A stretch of 64,000 nt of DNA from Armillaria gallica (Eukaryota; Basidiomycota; Agaricomycetes; Agaricales; Physalacriaceae), in contig JBANDB010000004.1 of assembly GCA_037576215.1 (NCBI GenBank), positions 6,634,001 through 6,698,000 on the forward strand, given 5' to 3'. Shown piece after piece: positions 1-10,489 of the stretch. Each line of letters opens with the position of its first letter. Positions within the stretch are counted from its first letter, which is position 1. Made by a program: the position numbers and the translations under genes. Below the pieces are notes generated by a model. That model had not been told where the DNA came from. It was given only the letters and a program-made list of their open reading frames with translations, and searched no databases.

Positions 1-2502
1 TGGAGCTGAAATACCAATTGATAAGAGCATCTGCCTTCAGGAATCAGCACTTCAGCACCCGTGCAATCTGTAACAACTAAGTGCTATTTTTGTTTTTGTT
101 TACGAACTCACCTTCAGGGTTGCCAAAAGGATGGCTACATCAACAGGGGGTAAGATTCGTTAGTAGAGGCGCGCGGCTACAAAACGGCGACGTCCAACCA
201 AGGCAACTCTCAGACGGAAATCTGATTCACTCCTTGAATGCTGAGGTTGAGGTCTGTTAAGGTTCAACTTGAAGCGCTTAGTGTCGCGTCGGCGGAAGCA
301 ATAGACAAACATAACAAGCCTTTTCGTAAACAAAGCGCATCTTGACCGGCCCGGTCGTACGGCGCTTCGCTGAGCGCTCAACTCACGCTCCACGGACCAA
401 TTGACTCGCGATATCGTTTTCTTTTTACAGCCTTTTGAATTGGCTTCGTCACGGGCTCTCCGGCCTCCCCACAAAGAACTTTCCATGCACTCCTTGGAGG
501 AAGTGGCGTACAAAGACGCATGAGGTATTTTGAATTGATTTTAAAGTAGGGTATGAGATCCTCCGAGGAACGATTGTGACTTTAGCAGGACGCCACGCAC
601 CGTCAAGTGCCCATCAAATTCCTCACAGGTGCGACTCTTTGCCTCTGTAAAGGCCCGAGGGAGCATGGATTCTTAGTTCATCGAGATTCGATCCATTCAA
701 CCTGGTAAGTTATTATGGGACATGCGTGGCATACCATCGCGTCTCCACGACCATGTTGAGAGCACCTATCATATTACTCGATCTGTTTCCCACAGCTGAC
801 CAAACTAAACAACCATGTAGCACAAAACGGGAGCTGGACGTAAGCACTATTTTCAACTGCGGTCGCTTATGCATAGAATTCGATCTCGGTCACGACGGGC
901 TCGTACGTATCCAGGTGATTCCAGACGGCGATCATTGCTAATGATCGCTCACGTTTCAAATTAACGAAGAAATGGTTCGTACATGGAGAAGAATCATAAA
1001 AGACTTGAATACCAGGTGGTAGAACATCCGCAAGGACGTGGTGTACTACTAGCATTCAGAAATGTCTTAGTATGCAGCGCTGCATGTACTGCATGTAGTC
1101 CTTTGGAGCAAATGTTCATGACAGCCTTTGTACGGGGATGCGCTACGAAGAAAAGTTAATGAAAGCAGAAGTGGTTACGGCAGAAGAACACATACTATTT
1201 TCTTCCACATGCACAACTGCTACATGTCTCTTAGGTGCGTACTGTTTCCAAAGGGTTGACTGCATCCTTTGTGCAAGTATAGCGCCCATCGGGCCCTCAA
1301 CCCTAAGATCGCTCGGCACGATTACGCAGCTCAATAATCATTAAGTGATTTGAGGATCCCGGCGTAGTTCCAAAGCTAGTTTAGCTTGAGACATACGATA
1401 CATTCACTGCCATCAAGAAGCTGATAGATATAGCGTACGGGAACTCGAGAACCTGGTATCGCGTAAGCGGAAACGCCTAAGGAGGGAGTTTCCAACGAAA
1501 GAATGGATAATCGTGTTGGAAGTTGGCTGATGGAGTTCGTAAAGAGCATAGACAGGAAGGGTGATGGACCTGTGGTGGGTGTGAAAGCCCGCGACACTGT
1601 TTATTTCCCATCAGAAGAGAAGTTCGAAAATGCGATCTATGCTGAAGGAGTATCCCCACGATCCACCGGATGCCGTCAAGGCAGGGAGCTCACATCTCGT
1701 GCCGATGCGGGCGTTTGTCTGCCGATGCTGAAGTCTCCTTCGTATTCTTCGGGAGCCCCAGGCCCCTTCCGCGACCCATCCATTGACAGTAACAGTTGCA
1801 CAGAGAATCGTCACCAACCATTGTGTGCTGCACAACATAGACCGCTCAGTCCTCAGACGGAAATTTAGCATGAAGATCAAGATTATGACGAAGGAAATGT
1901 GGAAAGACTGTGTAGGATTTGTCCGTAGCAGCGGAATCCTGCACCGAGCGCACGTTCCCAGATTATAGATAACAGAGGGTGATCCGAAAGGCGTGGGGAC
2001 TGTTGGTCGCCTGTAGTTTTTCTGGGCACAAGTCTTGAGTTAGCACAAACGACGAAGCAAATAAGGGATAAATAAACTAGGAGGCGTTCAAGGCGCTCCC
2101 AACTGAACGCGTTCAAAGATATCTCGCTCAGTCATCGGTAATGCCTTTGTATTATATTCAAATAATTTGTTTGCGTGCAAAAGGTCTTCGAAGTGTTTCA
2201 GGAAGGATACTTTTGGGATGGCCCAGTGTTACTGCCGGATTGTCCTTGTACGAGTAAGTATTATGCTCTGGTTTTGCTAAATGTGTGGGGTAAACGCGAT
2301 GTACTCTAGAAAACATAGACCAAGCTCTCTTACAAATCTTGATCTAGTTGCGTGATTGCAGAATGGGTATATAAGCATCAATGAGTGTAATTGATAAAAC
2401 ATCGCAAAACAAAAGAGCTCACGATGGACGGACGATGGCTAGAAGACTACAATGCCTGCGAAATGCCAGCAGGTGGATTTATAGAGGAAGTAAATATGTT
2501 AA
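1..2502. other. Gene-poor stretch, no supported gene
   Basis: I read both strands and found no open frame with convincing protein character, no paired splice sites joining such frames, and no RNA gene. The longest frames (about 120 codons) are basic and low in structure, as expected by chance. It may hold promoters or decayed repeats that I cannot identify. Confidence 0.5.
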
Positions 2503-2589
2503 GGGCACATGGTGTAGTTGGTTTATCATGCCCGCTTAGCATTTATCTGGCTGGTGCGGGAGGTGTTGGGTTCAATTCCCAATGTGTCC
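2503..2589 (+). tRNA. tRNA-Ala(AGC) with 13-nt intron
   Basis: A complete cloverleaf can be drawn. The acceptor stem GGGCACA pairs with TGTGTCC and is followed by discriminator A at 2590. The A-box TGGTGTAGTTGG and B-box GGTTCAATTCC are both present. The anticodon stem CCCGC/GCGGG encloses the loop TTAGCA-T with anticodon AGC at 2538-2540. The T stem is TTGGG/CCCAA. A 13-nt insertion at 2542-2554 lies one base 3' of the anticodon, the canonical position of nuclear tRNA introns. No run of four T follows closely, so the Pol III terminator is weak or further downstream. The gene sits about 330 bp upstream of the DIRS-like Gag start. Confidence 0.9.
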
Positions 2590-2922
2590 AATTATTTGCC
2601 GCCATTGCCGCCGGCTCCCTAGGTGGGCACTGGGCACTACACCGCCCTCTGGACCGGATGTTCCGAGATAAGCCTACAGCGAGGTATGAGCGGAGGGCTT
2701 ATCAGAGAATAAGCTAAGCTAGCTGCCCAATGAGGCCTTAGGCACTTATTCCACATATGTACAAACACCACGTCTCAATCCCCAAAGTATTGATCGTGTC
2801 TTCTGAGTCCTTCGACGTGTCACCAAACATTTCTCTCCTCGTTTGCCAGCACTCAAGCTCTTTATTCTTGCCTCGTCGTTTTATTGAGTCTCTTATTGAC
2901 TCTTCGAGCCTATATCACCATC

Positions 2923-4257
2923 ATGATGTCACAACAACAACAACAGCCATCTCCCCCAAGGAAACCACGCACTCACATCAGTGATACAATCAACAGAGCA
3001 CTACGGAAATTGTCACTGGCTGCGAAACTTGAAAGGAATTGTAAAATAGAGGCGGAGAATCTCTCACGAGAGTCCAAGACCATCAAGCATCTCAACGACC
3101 CTGCACAGAACCCAGATCTGGGATCAGAGACGGCATCGCTCATTTCCCTCGACGATGATGATATCCAGGCACTCAGGATGCCGACCTTCACCTCCAACTT
3201 CCCCAATATCCCAATGGCCATTCAGAAAACCATCGCACAGCTGGAGGCAAAAGAGAAGGACACGGCAAGCAAGAAGAGAGATGCAGGTGACACCAAACTG
3301 ACTACAGAGGAGGCCCGTGACGCAAAACGCCGATGCAAGGACACCTCGGCTGAACGACCACATGTGCCGGGTGAGCAGCGTGACGTTGAGTTCACTGAGA
3401 TACTCTATGATACAGATGATGCACTTCTAATCCCGCTACCATTCTTCCTCAACGTCAACCTCCAGTGGTTCATTGACGAGTGTGTGACACTCCCAACGAC
3501 CAAGACCAACCCTCGAGTGGGAGAGTCGAAGGGATCCTTCATCATCAATGTGGAGAAGGCATGGTCTTTCCTGCTGTGTAGCACGAAGGAGGTGGACATG
3601 ACCTATGGGCAATGGCACGAGGCAGCTGACAACTGCTATCGTTTCAATGCAGGACGTGATAAAGTAGGAGAGAACGGGCCATATGCCAAATGGTGGGAGC
3701 AGCACTTCGGGTTCTTTGACATGCAGATTGACAAGATTGAGCAATATCCGGCGTGGCAATCACTGGAGGAGAAGCTACGCAAAGCCTATCGCAGCCAGCC
3801 CATGACTTTCAGCAGGGATTTCTATGCTGAGGAGTACAGGATGGCCAAACTCGAGCACAGGATGCAACTGTGGTTTGAAGCGGCTCGACCCAAGCAACAA
3901 CTCACTCAAAAACCGGCATTCTATCCTCCCTCATGTCCACGGTCCCAGTCGCCCTTTCCATCAGGCAGCAAGAAACCGGTGGGCTCGCCTTCCTGCTGCC
4001 TCGCATGCGGCGAGCAAGGCCACCCACTACGTGACCACTACATGGGAGCTAACCGTACCAAGCCAGCTTGGGTATGCATTAACAATGGCGACATCACACA
4101 CCCGGACAATGGCAAGCATGTCTGCATCGCCTACAACATATACAGCACCAAAAGCACTTGCTGCCACGGCACTGATGTACTCCACCTCTGCTCTCTCTGC
4201 GGTAAAGAACACCACACATTTTCCTGGACCTGCCAAAAGTCCCTGCCCCTCCCTTGA
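2923..4257 (+). CDS. Gag-like protein of DIRS-like element
   Basis: The frame is open for about 445 codons from ATG 2923 (a second ATG follows at 2926). The N-terminal third is hydrophilic with a glutamine run and lysine/glutamate-rich helices. The central part is aromatic and globular (for example WWEQHFGFFDMQ near residue 260). The C-terminus holds two cysteine/histidine clusters: CLACGEQGHPLRDH, and further on CSLCGKEHHTFSWTC, which look like zinc knuckles for nucleic-acid binding. Such a protein would package the element RNA. The following pol frame overlaps this one in the +1 frame from 3824 onward, so pol could be made by frameshifting or from its own start. This frame itself has no break. 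Confidence 0.75.
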   Translation: MMSQQQQQPSPPRKPRTHISDTINRALRKLSLAAKLERNCKIEAENLSRESKTIKHLNDPAQNPDLGSETASLISLDDDDIQALRMPTFTSNFPNIPMAIQKTIAQLEAKEKDTASKKRDAGDTKLTTEEARDAKRRCKDTSAERPHVPGEQRDVEFTEILYDTDDALLIPLPFFLNVNLQWFIDECVTLPTTKTNPRVGESKGSFIINVEKAWSFLLCSTKEVDMTYGQWHEAADNCYRFNAGRDKVGENGPYAKWWEQHFGFFDMQIDKIEQYPAWQSLEEKLRKAYRSQPMTFSRDFYAEEYRMAKLEHRMQLWFEAARPKQQLTQKPAFYPPSCPRSQSPFPSGSKKPVGSPSCCLACGEQGHPLRDHYMGANRTKPAWVCINNGDITHPDNGKHVCIAYNIYSTKSTCCHGTDVLHLCSLCGKEHHTFSWTCQKSLPLP

Positions 4258-6266
4258 TCAATTCCTTGCTGCTGCTACCCCCCCCTTGCTTGACTACAAA
4301 GACCTGACGTGCTATATTATTCCCTGGCCACTATTACACCGGGACGTCCTTTCCTGCTCTAACATTTTCTCACATGTGGTGCACCCCTACAATACCGATG
4401 CTTTCGAACATTTACTCAATCGGCATGATCTGGCTAAGGCTTACCCCAGGTTAATCAATAATCTTCGATATGGATTCCTGCTCGGCAACATGCCAGTTAT
4501 CTCGCAATCAATTATATTCCCAAACCATCCATCTTGTACCACCCACATCTCAGCGGTTGACGACTACCTGACAGAGAAACTCGCAGCAGGACGTATGTCA
4601 GGACCATTTTCCAAACTCGAGACTGAGAGGATCCTCCGAGGACCTTTCCAATCTTCCCCACTCATCGTCTCAGTGCAGCCACAGCAGTCAGGTACCCCAG
4701 ACAAGCTCAGGGTCTGCCAACATCTCTCCAAAGGCTCCAGGCTCCACCCCTCAGTGAATTCCTTCATCGAAAAGGCCGATTTTCCCACACGTTTTGACAC
4801 TGCCATGAGGGTCGCCAAAATTGTAAGTCTTCAATTCAATATTGCCACATTAGCTATACAATTCAATTTACAATATACCCTTCGTTATTTCAATACGGCT
4901 TTGGCCAACCTGAGCAATACTTGCGGCATTCATACAATATTGATGCCCAGCTATACCAATTCCAAAGTTAATTTTATGGCGGCGTCCTCACGTCAATACA
5001 ACAACAACTTCTTCTTCATCAATCTAATTCCATGGCAATGATTAAATCACTCACCAATTCATCCAGATTTCGCTAGCCCCGCCTGGCACGCAGGCATGCA
5101 CTCTCGATATCGCAAAGTTCCACAGAACTTGCCCAGTCAATCCCAACCACAAGCCTTTCCTTGTTGTCCAAGGCAAAGACGGCGATTTCTACATTGATCA
5201 TGACCACCCTTTTGGCACAGCATCAGCGAGCAGCAATTCCGGCATGATTGCGAATGCGGTTGTGGACATATGGTGGAGCAAGGGAGTATTCCCAGTTCCA
5301 AAGTATGAGGATGATCTAAAAGCGTTCAGATTCCCTTCCAATACAGGCACATTCTGAGACGGTGATTACGCCTATGACTATGACCGTGCCACCATGATGA
5401 GCCGAGTAGAGAGCCTCAATGTCCCTTGGCACACCGAGAAGGGTGATAAGTCCTTTGTCTTCACTACTACCTTCATCAGATTCCTATGGGATATCCCTGG
5501 CAAACTCATTAGCCTTCCCGAAGAAAAGAGACTTAAATTTCATGAACGAGTCTGCCAATTCCTTGATGCCTTCTCGGGACATCGCTGCTATCTTCTTGAT
5601 GTGGACAAGATCCACGGATTGCTATGCCACATCGCCTTCGTACACCAGGATGGCAATTCAAGACTCCCTTCACTTTCCAACTTCGCAGCCTCCTTCAAAG
5701 GGAACGAGTACATGACCCGTTATCCACCGCCTTCAGTTTTCACGGATCTGAAATGGTGGCTCGCTAAGCTCTTAATTCCTCACTTCACTCGATCCCTTCA
5801 TCCTAGAGGGCCTATGCAAGACCTTCAGTTATTTGTCGATGCCTCCACCTCTTGGGGTATTGGCATTCTAATCGGTGGCCAGTGGGCGGCATATCAGCTA
5901 CGTCCAGACTGGATAATACCCGGGCGGGATATATGCTGGCTGGAGACAATTGCAATTGAGATACTCGCCTACTTTCTGAGGGCGATGGGCCTACAGAATG
6001 TCCACTTGCAGATCAATTCCGACAATAAAGGTGCGATGGGGGCCAATGAGAAAGGATGCTGTCCTAATTGGCATATCAATCTTTCAGTCCGTCGAACTTA
6101 CACTGTATTCTCAGAATGTCTGATATCACCTTCTTATCATTACATCGAATCAAAAAGCAATCTGGCTGACCCTATTTCGTGTGGAATACTGGGCCAGCCA
6201 AACGACCGTATCACCCACAAGATCGCCTTACCGGCAGAGATCAATACGTCCTTCCTTTATGCCTAA
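3824..6266 (+). pseudogene. Reverse transcriptase-RNase H of DIRS-like element
   Basis: Exon 1 runs to 4822 and encodes the N-terminal RT motifs (DKLRVCQHLS, then AMRVAKI). A 271-nt intron with donor GTAAGT at 4823 and acceptor AG at 5092-5093 is removed in phase 0. Exon 2 resumes with motif A (TLDIAKFHRT), then the B-like motif (HPFGTASASSNSG) and the catalytic box YEDD. An in-frame TGA at 5355-5357 interrupts the frame just after the catalytic box. Beyond it the RNase H region is intact to 6266 (LFVDASTSWGIGI with the first catalytic Asp, LETIAIEI with the Glu, and NSDNKGA). The start is unclear: the frame is open from 3824 inside Gag, and ATG 4175 is a possible start. One nonsense codon makes this copy non-functional unless it is a sequencing error. 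Confidence 0.75.
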
Positions 6267-7782
6267 TCCATTCCGAAAATCATTCTCGGTAGCGCATGCT
6301 CCCGATGGACAAAGAATGGAGGAACAGCCATCACAACCTTCCTCACCACACCATTCTTTGTCCAGAAACCGACCCAATCCTCATATCTTGGCCAATCAAC
6401 CACCAGTAACCACTGCTCGAAACCCATTCCGTCGTTATCAGAGTCTCCCAGCAATCCCACCTGCTTCGTCTTCTGAACAGGCCCAATTACTCGGCCTGCT
6501 TGCAAATTATCAACATTCAGCTGCTTCACGCAAACCCCGACCCAAAAATCAGATCACTCATAACAACTACAGACCAAATGTCAGCGCTGCAGACCGACTC
6601 TTCTGCTGGACCACTCCTTTTGCAATACAAAGACACTCTGAACTATTCAGCGGTTTACCACCTGAACTTGCAGATCACGCACACTCTGCAATCCGAGGGG
6701 CACTAGCTCCCAACTCCAAATCATCCTACGCAGCCGGCTTACTCAGATTCACTCAATTTTGCGATAGATGGGGCATCCCTGAATCAGACAGGATGCCAGC
6801 ATCTTACCCTCTACTCTGCACTTTCATTGGAGAACACAAGGGCACTTGAGCGGGTGGATCCATCAAGAACTGGCTCTCAGGACTCAAAGCCTGGCACGAT
6901 ATCAATGATGCTCCTTGGAATGGCGATCATCGATGGATCAAGATGGCCCGCATTTCAGCAAATAAGGAGGGCACATCCCACAAAAGACCACTACATGCTC
7001 CCATCTCCATAGAACACTTGCTCACACTCCGCAATGCAATCAATCTCTCAGATCCTTTTCATGCCGCTGTATGGGCAGTCGCATTGTGCACTTTCTTCGG
7101 ATGTTGCCGCTTAGGCGAGCTTGTCGTCACCAGAGCATCAGTGTTTGACACGAAATACAATGTCTCCCGATCTACAGGTCGGTCAATTCCAATATTAGAC
7201 GCTACCACATGCTCAATTCCATTCTTTACAGCCATAAAATTCCAGGAGACGTGGGGTGATGTCAGATCAGTACATTTCCACATCCCATGGACAAAGACTA
7301 CCAAGGAAGATGGGGCCGCAGTAATCCTGACTGCAAGAGATGATGATCTCTGCCCCCGCCAAGCACTACAGAATCACCTCACTATCAATAGTGATCCTCC
7401 CATGGACGCATCTCTCTTCGCCTATCGCCGAGGGAACACATGGAAGCACATGCTCAAGCACAAATTCCTGGACTTCTGCACTCTGATATGGGACAAGGCA
7501 TCCCTCACGCATATACATGGCCATAGCTTTCGCATCGGAGGCGCCGTTGAACTCCTGTTGGCAGGGGTGCCTCCCGAGATCATGGCTGCAACCGGGGGAT
7601 GGACATCTCTCACATTCCTCCTCTACTGGCATCGCATGGAGGAGATACTGCCACTTAGTACTTCAAAAGCCTACAAGAAAACATATTTCGATGAACTCGC
7701 AGCACTTTTCGAACAATTCCGCATTGCCAATAGCATTCCACGCAATCTTATAACCACTTCCGAAAGTGAGCTGGAGCTATAG
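6181..7782 (+). pseudogene. Tyrosine recombinase of DIRS-like element
   Basis: The frame overlaps the end of the RNase H frame (6181-6266) in another phase. After a proline/serine-rich linker, a SAM-like core-binding region follows (LFSGLPPELADHA, then APNSKSSYAAGLLRF). The catalytic half carries the box I arginine in CCRLGELV, the HxxR motif as HSFRIGG near 7523, the late W in GGWTSLT, and the nucleophile tyrosine in LLYWHRMEE. These are the hallmarks of phage-integrase-type recombinases. A TGA at 6847-6849 breaks the frame between the two halves; reading resumes at once in the same frame (AGGSIKNWLSGLKAW), so it is a point nonsense mutation. The protein would insert the circular DNA copy of the element. 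Confidence 0.8.
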
Positions 7783-7932
7783 TGGGTCATTATCACTATC
7801 ATCATTCACTACCTAACATTTGACTCAGGAACAATACCAATACCTTATAATCACTGATTCACTGTCGCTACCGCTAGTATAAAGAATTGAATCCAATTTA
7901 TGCTGACATGTTCATGGAAACCATACAATTGG

Positions 7933-7947
7933 CGGAGCTTTGCTCCG
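7933..7947 (+). other. Small perfect hairpin in the 3' region of the DIRS element
   Basis: CGGAGC and GCTCCG flank a TTT loop. It lies about 150 bp after the recombinase stop codon, in the non-coding tail that in DIRS-type elements holds structures needed for replication. It could equally be chance; six base pairs is short. Confidence 0.35.
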
Positions 7948-8574
7948 TCGGGTGAGCCAGATTCGCAATGCACTCTGGAATCTGCCTGGTTGTGAGCTGC
8001 AGCTCTGCCTGGTGTTGCCGGATTCAGTACTTCCGCTCTCTGGTTCACCGAGCACTCCAGACTTGAGGCTTCGCACCGCTATCCCGACTCTGGGACCTCT
8101 ACAAGTCAGCCCCCATTCTCATGCCACTTTCCCCTTTGGCCGTTCGATTCCCCACCTGCGAAGCCCAAGTCTCAGACAACCCACCGTATACGCAGGTATT
8201 CACCATGTATCTGGTGTACACTACTCTACTATTCCCTCTCAAGTGAGACTTAGCTTATCATCAGGATATACCAAGAATCCCATGCGGCTATGCTGCCGTG
8301 GGGATGAGTAATATGTTTCAGTCATATTCAAAAAACCGCACATCATAAATCATGAATGTGTCCTTCGACAAGATATCCTCATGATGTTTAGGGGAACGTC
8401 TGACAAGGAGATATTTCGCAGCCTGGGAATCTATTTTGCCCATACCTTTGCTGTTTCCCCAGCCATTATTCCGACAATCAAACAGTGTTTCTTTCAGGAC
8501 AATCCATGTATTCTTATTTTCACCATTGCTGAGAATACAAATCTATGTAAACTACAACTTAATCTTGTTCGACT

Positions 8575-9267
8575 TCAAGCTCTAAGGCTACCGCTTTTGG
8601 GAGACTGTCGACGTCCTCGGGGTTGGACAGGTTGGTACAAATCAAGTTGCTTATGATGCCAATCGATGCCTCGATCATGGGCAGGCGCTTGTAAGAAAGA
8701 CAGGCTGGCGTTCGAAACCTGAAAGTTTGCCTGTGAGTCTTTAAAAAACATGCGAGGAAGTGAGGGACGTACCAACTCTGAATCACTGTCAGACTCCGTG
8801 GCTGAACCATCTTCACCAGCCTCCTGTTTGATACGAGGGATATGGAATGTGTTCTGAAGCATGCTGATGAGCTCGGAATCAGACAGACGGGCAGCCATCT
8901 GCTCCTGGTGGCGGACCTGCAGAAGAAAGACTGTAAATGTTGAGATACCAAGAAAAGGATGAGTGATATACCTCAGAGGCAAGGGGTGACATGACACCGA
9001 TGTGCTCATTCATCCTAGTGATGCCCTCTCCAGCTGGATGATCTTGGCCATGGTGCTGAGGCCTGGGGCTACTTCGCGAAGCTTCCCCCAAAATTGTGTA
9101 AAGACTTTGGGTTGAAACGTCATTCGGAGACGCCTCGAGCTGTGTCTCGAAGCTGCCTGTTGCTGCAAAGCCAGTGCAATAGGTGTCCATGGTATATGGT
9201 GTGGTCTTGATGCAAGCTGTCGGCTCTGCACAGAGGAGTCAACAAGGGAAAACATGGAGAATAACAT
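8575..9267 (-). pseudogene. Hypothetical three-exon protein, probably frameshifted
   Basis: Minus-strand reading gives coding-like sequence VFTQFWGKLREVAPGLS, then GITRMNEHIGVMSPLASE in another phase, then VRHQEQMAARLSDSELIS and the acidic stretch EDGSATESDSDSEL. A 55-nt intron (8917-8971, GTATAT...GCAG) joins exons in phase 0. A second intron of about 44 nt (donor GTACGT, acceptor ACAG) leads to the last exon, which ends at 8575 (DRGIDWHHKQLDLYQPV). Around 9020 the frame must change by one base, with no splice sites to do it, so a small indel is likely. I do not recognise the family. The first ATG in the upstream frame is near 9267. Confidence 0.45.
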
Positions 9268-9459
9268 TGGGAGAGGGGTGGCCAATGTCGCAGGTAGGTT
9301 GAAGGTAGATAAAAGCGATGAGAAAAGGATGTTGCTGGCACATCACAAGGAACAGATCAATTTGTTATTATTACGATACATGGGGTATAACCACATTCGG
9401 CATGCCGGGGAGATGCCATCGGGTACATCATGATCACGTCCGGAAAAATTGGTGGTGTA

Positions 9460-9813
9460 GGGTAGCGCACGAAACCTCCAGGCAGGTAAATAACTGTTTG
9501 TTACTGACCCGCCTCAGGAAGGGTAGTTTTGCTACGGTAACTTACCGTTACTTATGTCTCATGTGTATGCTTACATGACTCGCGCGTGGCAATTGCAGAT
9601 TTTTTTCAGGTTCTGTTTCTTCGCGTCTTTACCCATTTTTTGCTCATTTTCTCTCTCTCAGGAGCTGTTATACCTCTGGAAGTATTGAATACATATAATT
9701 GTAATGCTTGGCTGACAGTCACATGATTGGTAAGTTACCTCCGCAAAAGTTCCGGAGGTAACTGACCAGTAATAAACCCAAGTGTAACGAAACCTAGGTT
9801 TCGTGCGCTACCC
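9460..9813. mobile_element. MITE, 354 bp, TA target duplication
   Basis: The ends are perfect inverted repeats: GGGTAGCGCACGAAACCT at the left and AGGTTTCGTGCGCTACCC at the right (18 bp). Each end is flanked by the dinucleotide TA (9458-9459 and 9814-9815), the target-site duplication of Tc1/mariner-type transposons. The subterminal parts are also loosely complementary (GGTAACTTACC motifs near both ends). No transposase frame is present. This is a non-autonomous element that would be moved in trans. Confidence 0.8.
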
Positions 9814-9858
9814 TACTAGGCACTGTGCCGTACGGCCCACCATGTTTTATAATTAATT

Positions 9859-10481
9859 TAGTGATGTCCGGCCCAGCTTAGGCTCAAAGCCGTGGCTTGG
9901 GCTCGGCTTATGCTGGCTTGGGCTCATCAAAACTTGAAGCCCAGCCCAAGCCGTCAGACAGGGCTCGGCTCAGGCCGGCTTGGGCTTAAGCCACGGCTTT
10001 TCAGTAGTGGTAGATATTCACCTATTGAGCAATGCAGCACTGATGTTAGTGTAGCTATAGCATTGCTTCAATGTGTAGTAACATACCGGAGACCTGTTGA
10101 CTTCACTGAGGAAAGCGTACACCTTCCAAAGTATCATTATTACATCGGCACGTATGACATCACACCTAGGGTCAATAGCCGAGCCTGCCGTCAGCTGCGA
10201 AGATACCATGGTGGATTCATAATAAAGGTGTCTATGACTGAGGATAGCTATTATGGCATCCCTACCATGCAGAGTGAGTTGGATAAGTCTGAAATATGGC
10301 ATTCAAATCCACTTACATATGTGTACAGAAAGCCTAGGGCTTGTGGCCGGCTTAAGGCTTTGAAAACACCAAGCCGAGCCTTGAGCCCCCAAAAGCCGTC
10401 ATTACGGCCTGGCACGGCTTGGGCTTTTACAGGGCTGGCTTGCGGCCGGCCTGGGCTTGAGCCCGAGCCGGCACATCACTA
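9859..10481. mobile_element. hAT-like MITE, 623 bp, 8-bp target duplication
   Basis: The element starts TAGTGATGTCCGGC and ends GCCGGCACATCACTA, inverted repeats with one indel. It is flanked on both sides by the identical octamer AATTAATT (9851-9858 and 10482-10489), the 8-bp duplication typical of hAT transposons. About 150 bp at each end are crowded with GGCTTGGGCT-like motifs in both orientations, which resemble the subterminal transposase-binding repeats of hAT elements. The middle (about 10005-10330) is unrelated AT-richer sequence with no transposase similarity that I can see. A 196-codon open frame crosses the element but follows the repeats and is probably not a gene. Confidence 0.85.
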
Positions 10482-10489
10482 AATTAATT

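Larger units (their letters stand above)
2750..8330 (+). mobile_element. DIRS-like tyrosine-recombinase retrotransposon
   Basis: In order on the plus strand there are a Gag-like frame with zinc knuckles, a reverse transcriptase, an RNase H region, and a tyrosine recombinase. This order with a recombinase instead of a DDE integrase defines DIRS-type elements. No methyltransferase domain was seen, and no long terminal repeats. I could not locate the terminal inverted or split direct repeats, so both ends are approximate; the left end is placed after the tRNA-Ala gene and the right end where coding-free 3' sequence fades. The copy is damaged by two in-frame nonsense codons (5355-5357 and 6847-6849) but is otherwise nearly full length, suggesting fairly recent insertion. 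Confidence 0.8.

Noticed and set aside
160..513. 117-codon minus-strand frame near the left edge
   Set aside because: Arginine/serine-heavy, no splice partners, no motif; typical chance frame.
2391..2717. 108-codon open frame
   Set aside because: It runs straight through the tRNA-Ala gene; the apparent protein is an artefact of tRNA sequence.
2698..8262. Possible terminal inverted repeat of the DIRS element (CTTAGCTTAT near 2713 and 8250)
   Set aside because: Only about ten matching bases; too short to claim as the element end.
9892..10482. 196-codon open frame
   Set aside because: It spans the hAT-like MITE end to end and its composition follows the GGCTTGGGCT repeats; no transposase motif.
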